The notes beneath the pieces were generated by a model. The model did not search any database. It was not told the origin of the DNA and worked only from the letters and a program-made list of their open reading frames with translations. A stretch of 16,675 nucleotides of DNA from Chloroflexota bacterium (GTDB taxonomy: Bacteria; Chloroflexota; Dehalococcoidia; SZUA-161; SpSt-899), in contig JABHWQ010000543.1 of NCBI GenBank assembly GCA_018657655.1, positions 1-16,675 of the forward strand. The letters are read 5' to 3'. The number at the start of each line of letters is the position of its first letter. Position 1 is the first letter of the stretch. A program made the position numbers and the translations under genes. Positions 1-7,358 of the stretch are shown one piece after another.

Positions 1-1
1 A

Positions 2-214
2 GGGGAAATCACATTCGAAAAAGCCGGCCCGGATCTCGCTTCACTCCCTAAACTCAAAACCGGCGATAGTGTTCTTCATGCCCGATTTGGTGAGGGAGTT
101 GTTACTGAGTGTTTTACTACCAAAGATGACCATGAAGTAACGGTATCTTTCAGGGGAGGAGTGGGAGTGAAGAAATTGTTATTAAGTCTGGCGCGCCTGG
201 AGAAAATGATATGA
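2..214 (+). CDS. pcrA: C-terminal end of UvrD/PcrA-type DNA helicase (5' truncated)
   Basis: The frame is open from the window edge and encodes the last 70 residues of a protein. It contains GDSVLHARFGEGVV (about fragment residues 21-34), then a beta-rich stretch, then VKKLLLSLARLEKM just before the stop. This is the C-terminal Tudor-like domain of PcrA/UvrD superfamily 1 helicases, which in that family helps contact RNA polymerase. The helicase motifs lie outside the window, so the specific family member (PcrA or UvrD) cannot be fixed. The stop codon overlaps the rph start in an ATGA junction (211-214), which suggests translational coupling and a shared transcript. The family unwinds DNA in repair and replication. 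That role is taken from the family, because no catalytic residues are visible here. Confidence 0.8.
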   Translation, partial: GEITFEKAGPDLASLPKLKTGDSVLHARFGEGVVTECFTTKDDHEVTVSFRGGVGVKKLLLSLARLEKMI

Positions 215-942
215 GAACAGTCCGATTTGATGGTAGAGCTGTCGATGAATTGCGTTCGGTGCGAATCACACCGGGATTCCAAAAACATGCGGAGGGATCC
301 GCCCTAATCGAATTGGGAGAGACTAAGGTTATTTGCGCCGTCAGCGTAGAATCCCGAATCCCGGCATTTCTGAGAGGAAGCGGTTCCGGATGGATAACTG
401 CAGAATACGGTATGTTGCCCAGGGCAACCCATACCCGAACTAAACGAGAAGCCGCCGCAGGGAAAGTCGGGGGAAGAACGATGGAAATCCAACGTCTTAT
501 TGGTCGGTCTCTACGGGGAATTGCCGATCTTGAAACGCTTGGAGAGCGGACTTTTTCGGTGGACTGCGATGTGATCCAGGCGGATGGCGGAACCCGCACA
601 GCTTCCATCACGGGGGCATACGTAGCTCTGGCCCAAGCGTTCCGAACGCTACAGGAAAGAGGTGAGTTGACACAGTCGCCATTGACGGGCGCTGTCACAG
701 CCACCAGCGTCGGTATTGTTGATGGGGCACAACTACTTGATCTGTGTTATGAGGAAGATTCTCACGCCGAGGTCGATTTCAATATCGTGATGACCGATAC
801 CGGGGAACTTGTAGAAGTTCAGGGAACCGCGGAAGGTAAACCTTTTTCCAAAAACAGCATGAACGAATTGATTACCCTGGCTGAAAAAGGGATAGGGGAG
901 TTGTTTGAGCTCCAAAAAACCGTAATCGCGGAGCTAGGATAG
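211..942 (+). CDS. rph: Ribonuclease PH
   Basis: A 243-residue protein of the usual length for RNase PH, the phosphorolytic exoribonuclease that trims the 3' ends of tRNA precursors by transferring nucleotides to phosphate. Family blocks occur in order: the N-terminal FDGRAVDELR (6-15), AEGSALIELGETKV (27-40), GWITAEYGMLPRAT (60-73), GGRTMEIQRLIGRSLRG (87-103) with the conserved arginine, and DCDVIQADGGTRTAS (118-132) with the GGTRT phosphate-binding loop. The start ATG overlaps the upstream helicase stop. The DUF1015 gene follows after 7 bp, so three genes appear to lie on one + strand transcript. In many bacteria rph is followed by the XTP/dITP pyrophosphatase gene; here it is not. Confidence 0.96.
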   Translation: MRTVRFDGRAVDELRSVRITPGFQKHAEGSALIELGETKVICAVSVESRIPAFLRGSGSGWITAEYGMLPRATHTRTKREAAAGKVGGRTMEIQRLIGRSLRGIADLETLGERTFSVDCDVIQADGGTRTASITGAYVALAQAFRTLQERGELTQSPLTGAVTATSVGIVDGAQLLDLCYEEDSHAEVDFNIVMTDTGELVEVQGTAEGKPFSKNSMNELITLAEKGIGELFELQKTVIAELG

Positions 943-949
943 AGGTTGC

Positions 950-2278
950 ATGGCAAATGTTCGACCGTTTCGTGGTCTGCGGTACAACCCGGACCTGACT
1001 AATGATTTCTCCTCAGTAATCACTCCTCCGTACGATGTGATCAACTCCGATCAGCAAGAATCATACTATAAAAGGAATCCACATAATATCATCAGGTTGG
1101 AATTCGGGAAAGAACTCCATCAAGACAACGTCCAGACCAACAAATACAGCCGCGCTGCTCAGACCCTGAATGAATGGTTACAAAAAGGTATCCTGATTCA
1201 AGAGGAACGCCCCGCATTTTACCTAACGGAACATCTTTATCCCCACCAGAATGGCCACCAGAGCTATTGGGGACTCGTGGCTTCAGTACGGATTGAAGAC
1301 TTCGAAACAGGAAAAATACGCCCGACCGAGATAATCATGAAAGGGCCGGCAACGGATCGCCTCAATCTTCTCAGGGCCTGCCAGGCAAATCTGAGTCCGA
1401 TTATGTGCGTTTATAGCCAATCGGAGGGAACCCTTCTTTCGCTTTTCCCTGATGTAGACATGAAGAACCCTTCCATTTCCGGAACTGATGATTTCGACGT
1501 GACTTTCAATGTTTGGGTAATCAACAATGAGGAAACCGTCAACAGGATTTCAGGGTTCTTTGCCGACCGACCGCTTTACATCGCCGATGGTCACCACCGG
1601 TACACAACAGCCCTGGCCTATCGTGATGAGAGGATTACCGAAAGTTCTTCACCGAGCAATGAATCAGCCTACAATTTCATTATGATGACCCTGATAAGCT
1701 CTGAAGATACAGGGCTTGCACTGCTGCCAACTCATCGTCTGGTAAAAAATGTTGACCCGGAGTTGATTGCACAATTGAAAGAAAGGCTCAAAGAGCACTT
1801 CCACATCCAAAAATTCTCACCACCTTCCTTCAATCCTTCAGATAACCTATCAAGCTGGAGGAAAACTCTGAACGAAGCCGGTGAGAAGGGAATAGCCATT
1901 GGCTTATATGGTCTTGAAGGAGCCAGCTATTTGCTCCTTACCCCCCACGATCCCACTTCACTGCTAGACTTGCTCCCCGTTGAAAAACCAACGGCATGGA
2001 AAGAACTGGATGTGAGCCTTTTGCACGGCATCATATTGCAGGGAATGCTCAGGATCGATAATCCTGAGCAGGAGAAGGAATGCCTGGAATACTTCTCGGA
2101 TGAAACGGAAATCCTACAGAGAATCGATGCCGGGACTGCTCAATTGGGACTGCTGCTTAATCCGGTGCCCGTTTCGAGCGTTATCGCAGTGGCTGAAGCC
2201 GACGTCCGGATGCCCCCAAAATCGACCTATTTCTATCCTAAAACCGCAGCCGGACTGGTAATCAACCCTCTTTTTTGA
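950..2278 (+). CDS. DUF1015 family protein
   Basis: A 442-residue soluble protein that I recognise as DUF1015. The N-terminus reads VRPFRGLRYNP followed by SSVITPPYDVI, and the centre carries the family hallmark ADGHHRYTTALAYRDE at about residues 212-227. The family is widespread in anaerobes. I know of no firmly established reaction for bacterial members. The DGHHR motif resembles the nucleotide-binding motif of ParB/sulfiredoxin-fold enzymes such as the archaeal free-serine kinase SerK, so a nucleotide-dependent kinase-like activity is possible but is only inference. The start ATG has an AGAGG Shine-Dalgarno at 941-945 and lies 7 bp after rph. No signal peptide or membrane segment is seen. 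The gene ends at a convergent junction with pyrE. Confidence 0.88.
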   Translation: MANVRPFRGLRYNPDLTNDFSSVITPPYDVINSDQQESYYKRNPHNIIRLEFGKELHQDNVQTNKYSRAAQTLNEWLQKGILIQEERPAFYLTEHLYPHQNGHQSYWGLVASVRIEDFETGKIRPTEIIMKGPATDRLNLLRACQANLSPIMCVYSQSEGTLLSLFPDVDMKNPSISGTDDFDVTFNVWVINNEETVNRISGFFADRPLYIADGHHRYTTALAYRDERITESSSPSNESAYNFIMMTLISSEDTGLALLPTHRLVKNVDPELIAQLKERLKEHFHIQKFSPPSFNPSDNLSSWRKTLNEAGEKGIAIGLYGLEGASYLLLTPHDPTSLLDLLPVEKPTAWKELDVSLLHGIILQGMLRIDNPEQEKECLEYFSDETEILQRIDAGTAQLGLLLNPVPVSSVIAVAEADVRMPPKSTYFYPKTAAGLVINPLF

Positions 2279-2337
2279 TTGTCATTCCGTGCTTGCAGAC
2301 TGTGTCACAATACAAACAAAACCATATACTTTGTGAT

Positions 2338-2415
2338 GTCATTGCGAACGTTAGTGAAGCAATCTCCTTATCAAACAGTGAGATTGCCGCGTCGCCTCCG
2401 TCTCCTCGCAATGAC
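2338..2415. repeat. Palindromic intergenic repeat, GTCATTGCGA type
   Basis: A 78-bp imperfect palindrome in the convergent DUF1015/pyrE gap. The outer arms GTCATTGCGA (2338-2347) and TCGCAATGAC (2406-2415) are exact inverse complements. An inner pair GCAATCTC (2359-2366) and GAGATTGC (2380-2387) closes a second stem. This form is a familiar non-coding dispersed repeat in many environmental bacterial genomes. Transcribed, it would fold into a long hairpin and might help end transcription from both sides. Only one copy lies in this window. Confidence 0.75.
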
Positions 2416-2425
2416 ACTAGTTTTA

Positions 2426-2496
2426 TGTCATTCCGTACTTGATACGGAATCCACCTGCCTCCTACCTTCTGGATTCTGACTTTCGTCAGAATGACA
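2426..2496. repeat. Palindromic intergenic repeat, TGTCATTC...GAATGACA type (full copy)
   Basis: A 71-bp element with a cruciform layout. The outer arms are TGTCATTC (2426-2433) and GAATGACA (2489-2496). The inner arms are GAATCCA (2447-2453) and TGGATTC (2470-2476). Each side also has its own small hairpin: CCGTA/TACGG (2433-2437 with 2443-2447) and TTCTGAC/GTCAGAA (2474-2480 with 2485-2491). Half copies of the same family occur at 11153-11181 and 11891-11917. It is probably a non-autonomous dispersed element. No coding capacity is credible here. Confidence 0.78.
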
Positions 2497-2507
2497 CCAC
2501 TCAGCAT

Positions 2508-3071
2508 CTACCCGAAGGTCACATTCCCTTTTTCATCCGCACTGAGGATTGCCGCAAAATTGTATCCTCGCTTGCGTATCTCTTCGCTACCACCCTGGTT
2601 TCGATCCAGCAGAACGATCACCTTCCCAACCCGGCAACCAGCTGACTCCACAACCTCAACGGCACGGAAGATTGACTTCCCTGTGGTAATCACGTCATCA
2701 ACAATAGCTACTGTTCCAGCTTCCGGAAGATGCCCTTCAACATGCCTCTGCGCGCCATGTTTCTTCGCTTCTTTCCTTACAATAAAGGCAGGGATCGGTT
2801 GACCTTCCTGGTGACTGACCAGAGCAGCCGCCGCCACCATCGCATCGGCTCCCAGTGTCGGTCCCCCAATAGCATCGCACCCGGCATCCTTCACCAACTC
2901 AAAGACCTTCTTGCCCACAAGTTGCGCTCCCTCGGGCCAGAGGGTGGTCAACCTTCCGTCAAAATAGTACAGGCTTTCCATCCCTGACGAGAGGGTAAAA
3001 TAACCATACCTAAAGGATTTCTCAATAACCAGTTCGCGCAATCTCTCCATATCATCGTTATATTCCAACAT
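2508..3071 (-). CDS. pyrE: Orotate phosphoribosyltransferase
   Basis: A 187-residue type I phosphoribosyltransferase. The PRPP-binding motif VAIVDDVITTGKS lies at residues 121-133, the flexible catalytic-loop region VRKEAKKHG at 98-106, and the N-terminal FTLSSGMESLYYFDGR (25-40) fits the substrate side of OPRTases. The enzyme joins orotate to PRPP to make OMP in de novo pyrimidine synthesis. The start at 3071 is supported by GGGAGA a few bases upstream; a second ATG (residue 8) is possible. nadD lies upstream on the same strand, 15 bp away, so pyrE is probably the last gene of an obg-nadD-pyrE unit. The product could serve as another PRTase, but orotate is the best call from overall pattern and length. 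Confidence 0.9.
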   Translation of the reverse strand: MLEYNDDMERLRELVIEKSFRYGYFTLSSGMESLYYFDGRLTTLWPEGAQLVGKKVFELVKDAGCDAIGGPTLGADAMVAAAALVSHQEGQPIPAFIVRKEAKKHGAQRHVEGHLPEAGTVAIVDDVITTGKSIFRAVEVVESAGCRVGKVIVLLDRNQGGSEEIRKRGYNFAAILSADEKGNVTFG

Positions 3072-3086
3072 GCGTCTCCCATATCT

Positions 3087-3689
3087 TCAGTCCAAATACA
3101 GTCCGTGCTCAACAACATAGTCCTCTACTTCAGGTGGTACCATATCCCGAATGGATAGACCTGCCTTCACTCGCTCTCTGATCGCTGTAGAGCTGATATC
3201 TATAGGTGGTATATCCACAGGCCTCAGACAATCCGAAACACCGTGAATGAGCGGTTTCAGTGCTTCTATATCGATATCAGGGGCACCAGGCCGCCCAATC
3301 CCGACGATCTGACAAAGCGCAACCACCCGTTCCGGGTCTTTCCAGCGCGGAAGATCGGTAATCGCATCGCTACCGGCAATAAAGTATATGTCATCCAGTG
3401 AACCAGATTCTGTTTTGAAGGCTTCAACCGTATCGATAGTGTAAGTAGGCCCGGGCCGGGCCAGTTCCGCTGTAGATACTTCAAAGTGTGGATTTGATGC
3501 TGTGGCCAGTCTCACCATCGCCAGTCTATGCTGGCTGTCAGTGATATCCCTATCCGCCTTGAGCCAGGGATGGCGGGCGGGAATAAACACAACTTTATCG
3601 AGTTCAAGTTTCTTCCTGGCTTCTTCCGCTATAGTCAAATGACCGTTATGTATAGGATCGAAGGTACCCCCCAGCAAACCGATCTTCAT
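3087..3689 (-). CDS. nadD: Nicotinate-nucleotide adenylyltransferase
   Basis: A 200-residue nucleotidyltransferase with the family ATP-binding motif GGTFDPIHNGHL at residues 7-18 and the second motif ISSTAIRER at 165-173. The C-terminal helix region ends PEVEDYVVEHGLYLD, typical of NadD. It adenylates nicotinate mononucleotide to deamido-NAD in NAD synthesis. Length is normal. It begins only 5 bp after the obg stop, and its own Shine-Dalgarno is weak (AGAAG), so translational coupling with obg is likely. The obg-nadD pairing is common in bacteria. Confidence 0.95.
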   Translation of the reverse strand: MKIGLLGGTFDPIHNGHLTIAEEARKKLELDKVVFIPARHPWLKADRDITDSQHRLAMVRLATASNPHFEVSTAELARPGPTYTIDTVEAFKTESGSLDDIYFIAGSDAITDLPRWKDPERVVALCQIVGIGRPGAPDIDIEALKPLIHGVSDCLRPVDIPPIDISSTAIRERVKAGLSIRDMVPPEVEDYVVEHGLYLD

Positions 3690-3694
3690 AGCTT

Positions 3695-4747
3695 CTATTT
3701 AACCGGCTTGGGCCGGAACACCTTGAATTCTTCCGTCTTGGCGGGAGGAGGAGCCGTAACTGCCTCAGCTAATGCCTCAGCTGCCCTGGTCATAAGCTCA
3801 GGTAGACCCTCTCCACCTATAGCCGATATATAAAGAAGAGGGCTCTCAATTTCGTTAAGGGCTTCTTTTATCTCCGGTAACCGCTCCCGAACCGAAGGGA
3901 TATCTATTTTATTCACGGCCACTATCTGGGGTTTCTCCTTTAAGGAAGGATTAAAAAGGAATAGCTCCTGATTTATCTCCTCCAGATCCAATGCCGGGGT
4001 TTGACTTGTACCATCTATAATATGAATTAGTATACGAGTTCGTTCAATATGTCGCAAGAAGTCGTGTCCCAGGCCGTGACCGGCATGAGCTCCCTCGATG
4101 ATTCCGGGTATATCTGCTATCACAAAGGCTTTATAGTCCAACTCTACCACACCGAGCTTTGGTTCCAGCGTGGTGAACGGATAGTCGGCAACTTTGGATC
4201 GTGCTGCGGAGACTGAGTTTATCAGGGTCGATTTACCCACATTCGGGCGACCCACCAGCCCTACATCGGCAAGCAGTTTAAGATCTAAAATGAGATGCCG
4301 CTTCTCACCCGGTTCGCCCTCCTGCGCCGTTCTCGGCGTCTGTTTGACCGATGTGGCAAAGTGCTTGTTGCCTTTACCTCCGCGTCCCCCTTTTGCCACT
4401 ACCAACCGTTGGCCATCTGAAGTCAGGTCCCCAAGCTCGATTTCCACATCGTCCTCAATGCTCCGAACGATAGTCCCCACTGGAACTTGCAACTCCAAGG
4501 TGGGAGCTTTCTTACCGTGCTGGTCTTTACTCCTTCCGTTTTCACCTTTCTCAGCCCGGTAATGCTTTTGCTGCCTCATATCGCTCAAGGTGGTTTTACT
4601 GCGATCTGCAACCAGCACCACAGCCGCTCCGTCTCCTCCATCTCCTCCATCGGGACCTCCGAAAGCTATGAACTTTTCCCGACGGAAACTTACCATCCCC
4701 TTACCACCTTTTCCTGCATGAACATCTATTTCTATTCTGTCAATCAT
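3695..4747 (-). CDS. obg: GTPase Obg/CgtA without an OCT domain
   Basis: A 350-residue GTPase that acts in large ribosomal subunit assembly and stress control. The glycine-rich Obg fold fills residues 1-157, including GGPDGGDGGDG (30-40). The G domain follows with P-loop GRPNVGKST (166-174), switch I around ADYPFTTLEP, DIPG (212-215), NKID (279-282) and SAIGG (308-312). The chain stops at FKVFRPKPVK, about where the first part of an OCT domain would begin in longer homologues. No OCT coding sequence is visible in the bases that follow, which go straight into nadD. The start ATG has only a weak Shine-Dalgarno. The gene is transcribed away from the proposed origin and probably heads the obg-nadD-pyrE unit. 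Confidence 0.95.
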   Translation of the reverse strand: MIDRIEIDVHAGKGGKGMVSFRREKFIAFGGPDGGDGGDGAAVVLVADRSKTTLSDMRQQKHYRAEKGENGRSKDQHGKKAPTLELQVPVGTIVRSIEDDVEIELGDLTSDGQRLVVAKGGRGGKGNKHFATSVKQTPRTAQEGEPGEKRHLILDLKLLADVGLVGRPNVGKSTLINSVSAARSKVADYPFTTLEPKLGVVELDYKAFVIADIPGIIEGAHAGHGLGHDFLRHIERTRILIHIIDGTSQTPALDLEEINQELFLFNPSLKEKPQIVAVNKIDIPSVRERLPEIKEALNEIESPLLYISAIGGEGLPELMTRAAEALAEAVTAPPPAKTEEFKVFRPKPVK

Positions 4748-4926
4748 CTGCTAACCAGTCCGAGCCATTTATTTATTTATAATTGAAACGTTTATACAAT
4801 ACCATACTAAATAAAAAAATATAAACAATACTAATAAGGCCCTGCAGGACTGGGAAGACTGGGATAAGTGCCTTATATGAATTTAGAATTGCGACCGAGT
4901 CCCTGTTGCTATAAGTGGAGAAAAAA

Positions 4927-4979
4927 GGAAAAACCTTTAAAAAGCAAAGATAGGAAAAACTTGTAAGGGAAAACTTGTA
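4927..4979 (+). repeat. A-rich direct repeats in the origin region
   Basis: GGAAAAACTTGTA (4953-4965) and GGAAAACTTGTA (4968-4979) are near-identical and about 15 bp apart. A related start GGAAAAACC lies at 4927-4935. Such AT-rich iterations next to DnaA boxes are typical of unwinding or strand-binding elements, although their role here is inferred. Another short direct repeat, GACTGGGA, occurs at 4848-4855 and 4857-4864. Confidence 0.6.
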
Positions 4980-5013
4980 TTTGGGATTGGTGTAAACCAC
5001 CAAGAAGGCAAAG

Positions 5014-5063
5014 TTATCCACAGTCCATCGGGGTTATCCACATAAATCAGGGACTTATCCACG
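5014..5063 (+). promoter_or_regulatory. Cluster of three DnaA boxes
   Basis: TTATCCACA occurs perfectly at 5014-5022 and 5034-5042, and TTATCCACG (one mismatch) at 5055-5063. All are in one orientation with 20 and 21 bp between starts, close to two helical turns, so bound DnaA would sit on one face of the DNA. I found no further box of this quality on either strand of the gap. Confidence 0.9.
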
Positions 5064-5085
5064 GATTTGGGGTTTGGCCACTCAA

Positions 5086-6417
5086 TTACCTTGCGGCATT
5101 GACGTGGAGTGCTTCTTTGATTTCCAGAATTTCCCGACGAAGAGCCGAGCTTGCCTCGATCTCAGTTGAGATCTTTTGGTGGCCGTGGAGCACAGTGCTG
5201 TGGTCTCGGCCTCCCAAGGCTCTGCCGATATCGGTCCACGAAGCATCCATTTCTTCGCGCATGAGATACATAGCTACGTGTCTGGCGAGAGCGACGGATT
5301 TGTCTCTTTTCTTGCCGAGCAGGGTTTCCGGCTGGAGCCCAAAATAGTCTGCACTAGTATGAATTACCAGCTCAGTAGTCAGGGTAGTTCTGGCTTCATC
5401 GGCTGCTATCTCTGCTAGTGCACTGATGGCGAGTTCCGGGGTCATTGCTGCGTTGGTAAGCTTGGCGTAAGCAATAACTCGATTGAGCGCACCCTCGAGC
5501 TCCCGGATGTTGTTTTGTACCTTTCGCGAGATCAGGTGCAGGACATCTACAGACATGGTTATCCTAAGTTCCGCGGCTTTGCCCTGAAGGATAGCGATCC
5601 TGGTTTCAAAGTCAGGGGGTTGGATATCGACAATAAGCCCCCATTCGAAACGGGAACGTAAACGATCCTCAAGGAGCGAAAGCGCTTTCGGGGGTCGATC
5701 GCTACTCAGGATGATCTGTCGATTTGCAGTATGCAGATCATTAAAGGTATGGAAAAGACCTTCCTGGGTCTGTTCCTTACCGGCAATGAACTGAATATCG
5801 TCGATCAGAAGCACATCAGCAGACCGGTATTTGTTGCGAAATCCCTCGGTGCTCTTTTCTCTGATACCGGTGATGAAGTCGTTGGTGAATTGTTCCGCGG
5901 TTACATAAATTACTTGATGGGCATTTTGCAGAACTTTTTGACCGATGGCATGCAAAAGGTGAGTTTTCCCTAAGCCCGATCCCCCATACACGAAGAGAGG
6001 GTTGTAAACAGTTCCCGGGTTTTCGGCCACGCCCAAAGCTGCGGCATGGGCCAATCGATTGCAACTGCCGACTGTGAACGAAGGGAAAGTATATTTAGGA
6101 CTAAACTGAGAATGATTTTTTCGACCGCTATTGCTGGGCCGAATCGGGAGGCTTTCACCTTGCCGTTCTTGAAAAATCTCGAATTGAACTTCAACCGGTT
6201 GGCCGATGATGTTGGCCAGGGTTTTCTTAATCAAATGACGAAGCCTCTTCTCCAACCATTCAATGGCGAAGGTATTTGGGGCTCCTACTATAAAACAACC
6301 ACCATCACAGGAAACTCCGATTGTGTCTTTAAGCCAGGTCTGATAATTAGCCTTTGTTACTTGTAATTCCAGTCCCCCAAGAGCCGCATCCCAGATTTCA
6401 TTGGCCGGTTTATTCAT
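5086..6417 (-). CDS. dnaA: Chromosomal replication initiator protein DnaA
   Basis: I call 443 residues starting at the ATG at 6415-6417 (MNKPANEIWDAAL), because DnaA domain I normally begins there and GGAAGGAG lies upstream at a somewhat long spacing of 13 bases. The open frame reaches back to 6501, but the extra 28 residues look like translated leader. Domain I spans about 1-80, with a short linker (about 80-110). The AAA+ domain has Walker A GGSGLGKT (145-152) and Walker B VLLIDDIQ (202-209). Domain IV ends with the DNA-binding signature GGRDHSTVLHGHQKI (402-416). It binds DnaA boxes and opens the origin. The gene runs toward the proposed oriC at its 3' end and is divergent from the ATPase operon. 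Confidence 0.97.
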   Translation of the reverse strand: MNKPANEIWDAALGGLELQVTKANYQTWLKDTIGVSCDGGCFIVGAPNTFAIEWLEKRLRHLIKKTLANIIGQPVEVQFEIFQERQGESLPIRPSNSGRKNHSQFSPKYTFPSFTVGSCNRLAHAAALGVAENPGTVYNPLFVYGGSGLGKTHLLHAIGQKVLQNAHQVIYVTAEQFTNDFITGIREKSTEGFRNKYRSADVLLIDDIQFIAGKEQTQEGLFHTFNDLHTANRQIILSSDRPPKALSLLEDRLRSRFEWGLIVDIQPPDFETRIAILQGKAAELRITMSVDVLHLISRKVQNNIRELEGALNRVIAYAKLTNAAMTPELAISALAEIAADEARTTLTTELVIHTSADYFGLQPETLLGKKRDKSVALARHVAMYLMREEMDASWTDIGRALGGRDHSTVLHGHQKISTEIEASSALRREILEIKEALHVNAAR

Positions 6418-6561
6418 ATCTCGTACAGGGCTCCTTCCATCGAAAAATAAGTAGGGGACAAAGGGTGGAGAATTAAGGACAAGGAGAGAATAGCACGGCA
6501 ACGAACCGAGGTCAAGAGGGTTTTTAAAAGGCTGTCTTCCTCCAATTTTAAGTTCGTGTTT

Positions 6562-6590
6562 ATCTGATATTAACTATGATTGCTCGTCAA
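6562..6590 (-). promoter_or_regulatory. Weak candidate promoter for dnaA
   Basis: On the minus strand TTGACG (6585-6590) is followed after 17 bp by TCAGAT (6562-6567). The -35 is good, the -10 poor. Transcription from here would give a dnaA leader of about 140 bases. This is a pattern match only. Confidence 0.25.
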
Positions 6591-6677
6591 GTGGTTACAT
6601 AAAAAGGATGTGCCGGGTGAGGCCCTTTATATGATGTTTACTTTCGCTGCAGTTTATTATTTTAGTACGACCCAAAA

Positions 6678-6707
6678 TTGACAAGTGCCACTCGATGGGT
6701 CTATGAT
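6678..6707 (+). promoter_or_regulatory. Sigma-70 type promoter for the V-ATPase operon
   Basis: TTGACA (6678-6683) and TATGAT (6702-6707) are separated by 18 bp. The -35 is a perfect consensus match and the -10 matches in five of six positions. A start site would fall about 6713-6715, inside the Shine-Dalgarno run AAGGGGG (6711-6717), leaving a leader of about 8-10 bases before the atpE ATG at 6723. That is unusually short, so a second promoter further upstream is possible. Confidence 0.5.
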
Positions 6708-6722
6708 TTTAAGGGGGATGAT

Positions 6723-7349
6723 ATGGCTGATACAATTGAATCTTTTGTTGCCAAACTAAAGTTGGAGGGCGTAGAGAAGGGTAAGCGTGAGGCTGATCAG
6801 GTGAGAAGCGATGCTGAGCAGCAGGCCGAAAAGACAATCGCTGATGCCAAAAACCAGGCCGAAAAAATAATCGCCGATGCTAATGGCCAGGCGGATAGCA
6901 TTCTGGCTCGAAGCCGGACAGAACTGGAACTGGCAGCACGTGACGCAATGCTTCAACTTCGTGAATCCCTCGAAAAGGCTCTAAAAGCAGTTCTAACCAA
7001 TGAAGTGGGTACTCAACTGGATGACAGCCAATTCCTCAAAGAGCTTATTCAATCGATTGTCCAGCGTTACATAGATGCTGATATTGATAGTTATGCCCCA
7101 GTAAAGATAAATGTTGAGCCGGAAATGCACAAGCAATTATGCGATTGGGCCATCGAGAAATTGCGTCTGGATACAAAAGACGATGCCGGTGGACTTGATT
7201 TTAAAGACAATTTGCGCCAGGCTGGTTTCGAGTTCAGCCTTCATGGCGCCACCATTGAGGTCACACAAGAATCGGTTGTTGAAACACTGATGAATCTGGT
7301 GAGCCCCAGCCTTAGAGATATTTTGCGCCAGGCAGGACGGGGGGATTAA
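6723..7349 (+). CDS. atpE: V/A-type ATPase subunit E (peripheral stalk)
   Basis: A 208-residue protein with a long charged N-terminal helix (about residues 12-90). It is rich in alanine, glutamate and lysine and has the repeated pattern AEKxIADAxxQA, as expected for the coiled-coil stator subunit E. The C-terminal part is globular and would bind the catalytic head. I start at ATG 6723 because AAGGGGG (6711-6717) is well placed; an upstream in-frame TTG at 6678 overlaps the -35 box and is unlikely. As first gene of the operon it is followed 9 bp later by the DUF2764 gene. Its partner subunit G/H, normally the second half of the stalk coiled coil, is not encoded nearby, so E may form the stalk alone or with an unlinked partner. 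Confidence 0.85.
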   Translation: MADTIESFVAKLKLEGVEKGKREADQVRSDAEQQAEKTIADAKNQAEKIIADANGQADSILARSRTELELAARDAMLQLRESLEKALKAVLTNEVGTQLDDSQFLKELIQSIVQRYIDADIDSYAPVKINVEPEMHKQLCDWAIEKLRLDTKDDAGGLDFKDNLRQAGFEFSLHGATIEVTQESVVETLMNLVSPSLRDILRQAGRGD

Positions 7350-7358
7350 GGCCTGCCA

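Larger units (their letters stand above)
4770..5085. other. Probable chromosomal replication origin (oriC)
   Basis: A non-coding stretch between the obg start and the dnaA stop. Its left part (about 4770-4835) is very AT-rich and suits a duplex-unwinding element. The middle carries A-rich direct repeats (4927-4979), and the right edge carries three same-strand DnaA boxes (5014-5063) just before the 3' end of dnaA. Adjacency to dnaA, boxes and an AT-rich tract are the three usual marks of bacterial oriC. obg, nadD and pyrE are transcribed leftward away from it and the ATPase operon rightward, so both would be co-directional with forks leaving this site. dnaA itself would be head-on. The exact limits are estimated. 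Confidence 0.82.
6418..6722. promoter_or_regulatory. Divergent intergenic region between dnaA and the ATPase operon
   Basis: A 305-bp spacer with no credible gene. It should hold the dnaA promoter (minus strand) and the ATPase operon promoter (plus strand). The centre (about 6535-6665) is AT-rich. A consensus-like + promoter sits at its right edge and a weak minus-strand candidate at 6562-6590. I saw no DnaA box here that would suggest dnaA autoregulation. Confidence 0.6.

Noticed and set aside
2279..2507. Short open frames on both strands in the DUF1015/pyrE gap
   Set aside because: They are translations of palindromic repeat elements, a well-known source of false small proteins.
2730..2987. 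Open frames antisense to pyrE, and similar ones antisense to obg, dnaA and the ATPase genes
   Set aside because: Shadows of well-identified genes, with no features of their own.
4773..5021. 82-residue open frame on the minus strand over the origin region
   Set aside because: Rich in F, Y, S and L as expected from translating AT-rich DNA. It overlaps the DnaA box at 5014-5022, has no recognised domain, and the DNA there has repeat and box structure typical of an origin.
6418..6501. 28-residue N-terminal extension of dnaA
   Set aside because: DnaA domain I begins at MNKPANEIW as in other DnaA proteins. The extension is not like any DnaA N-terminus, and the GGAAGGAG site lies between it and the ATG at 6417.
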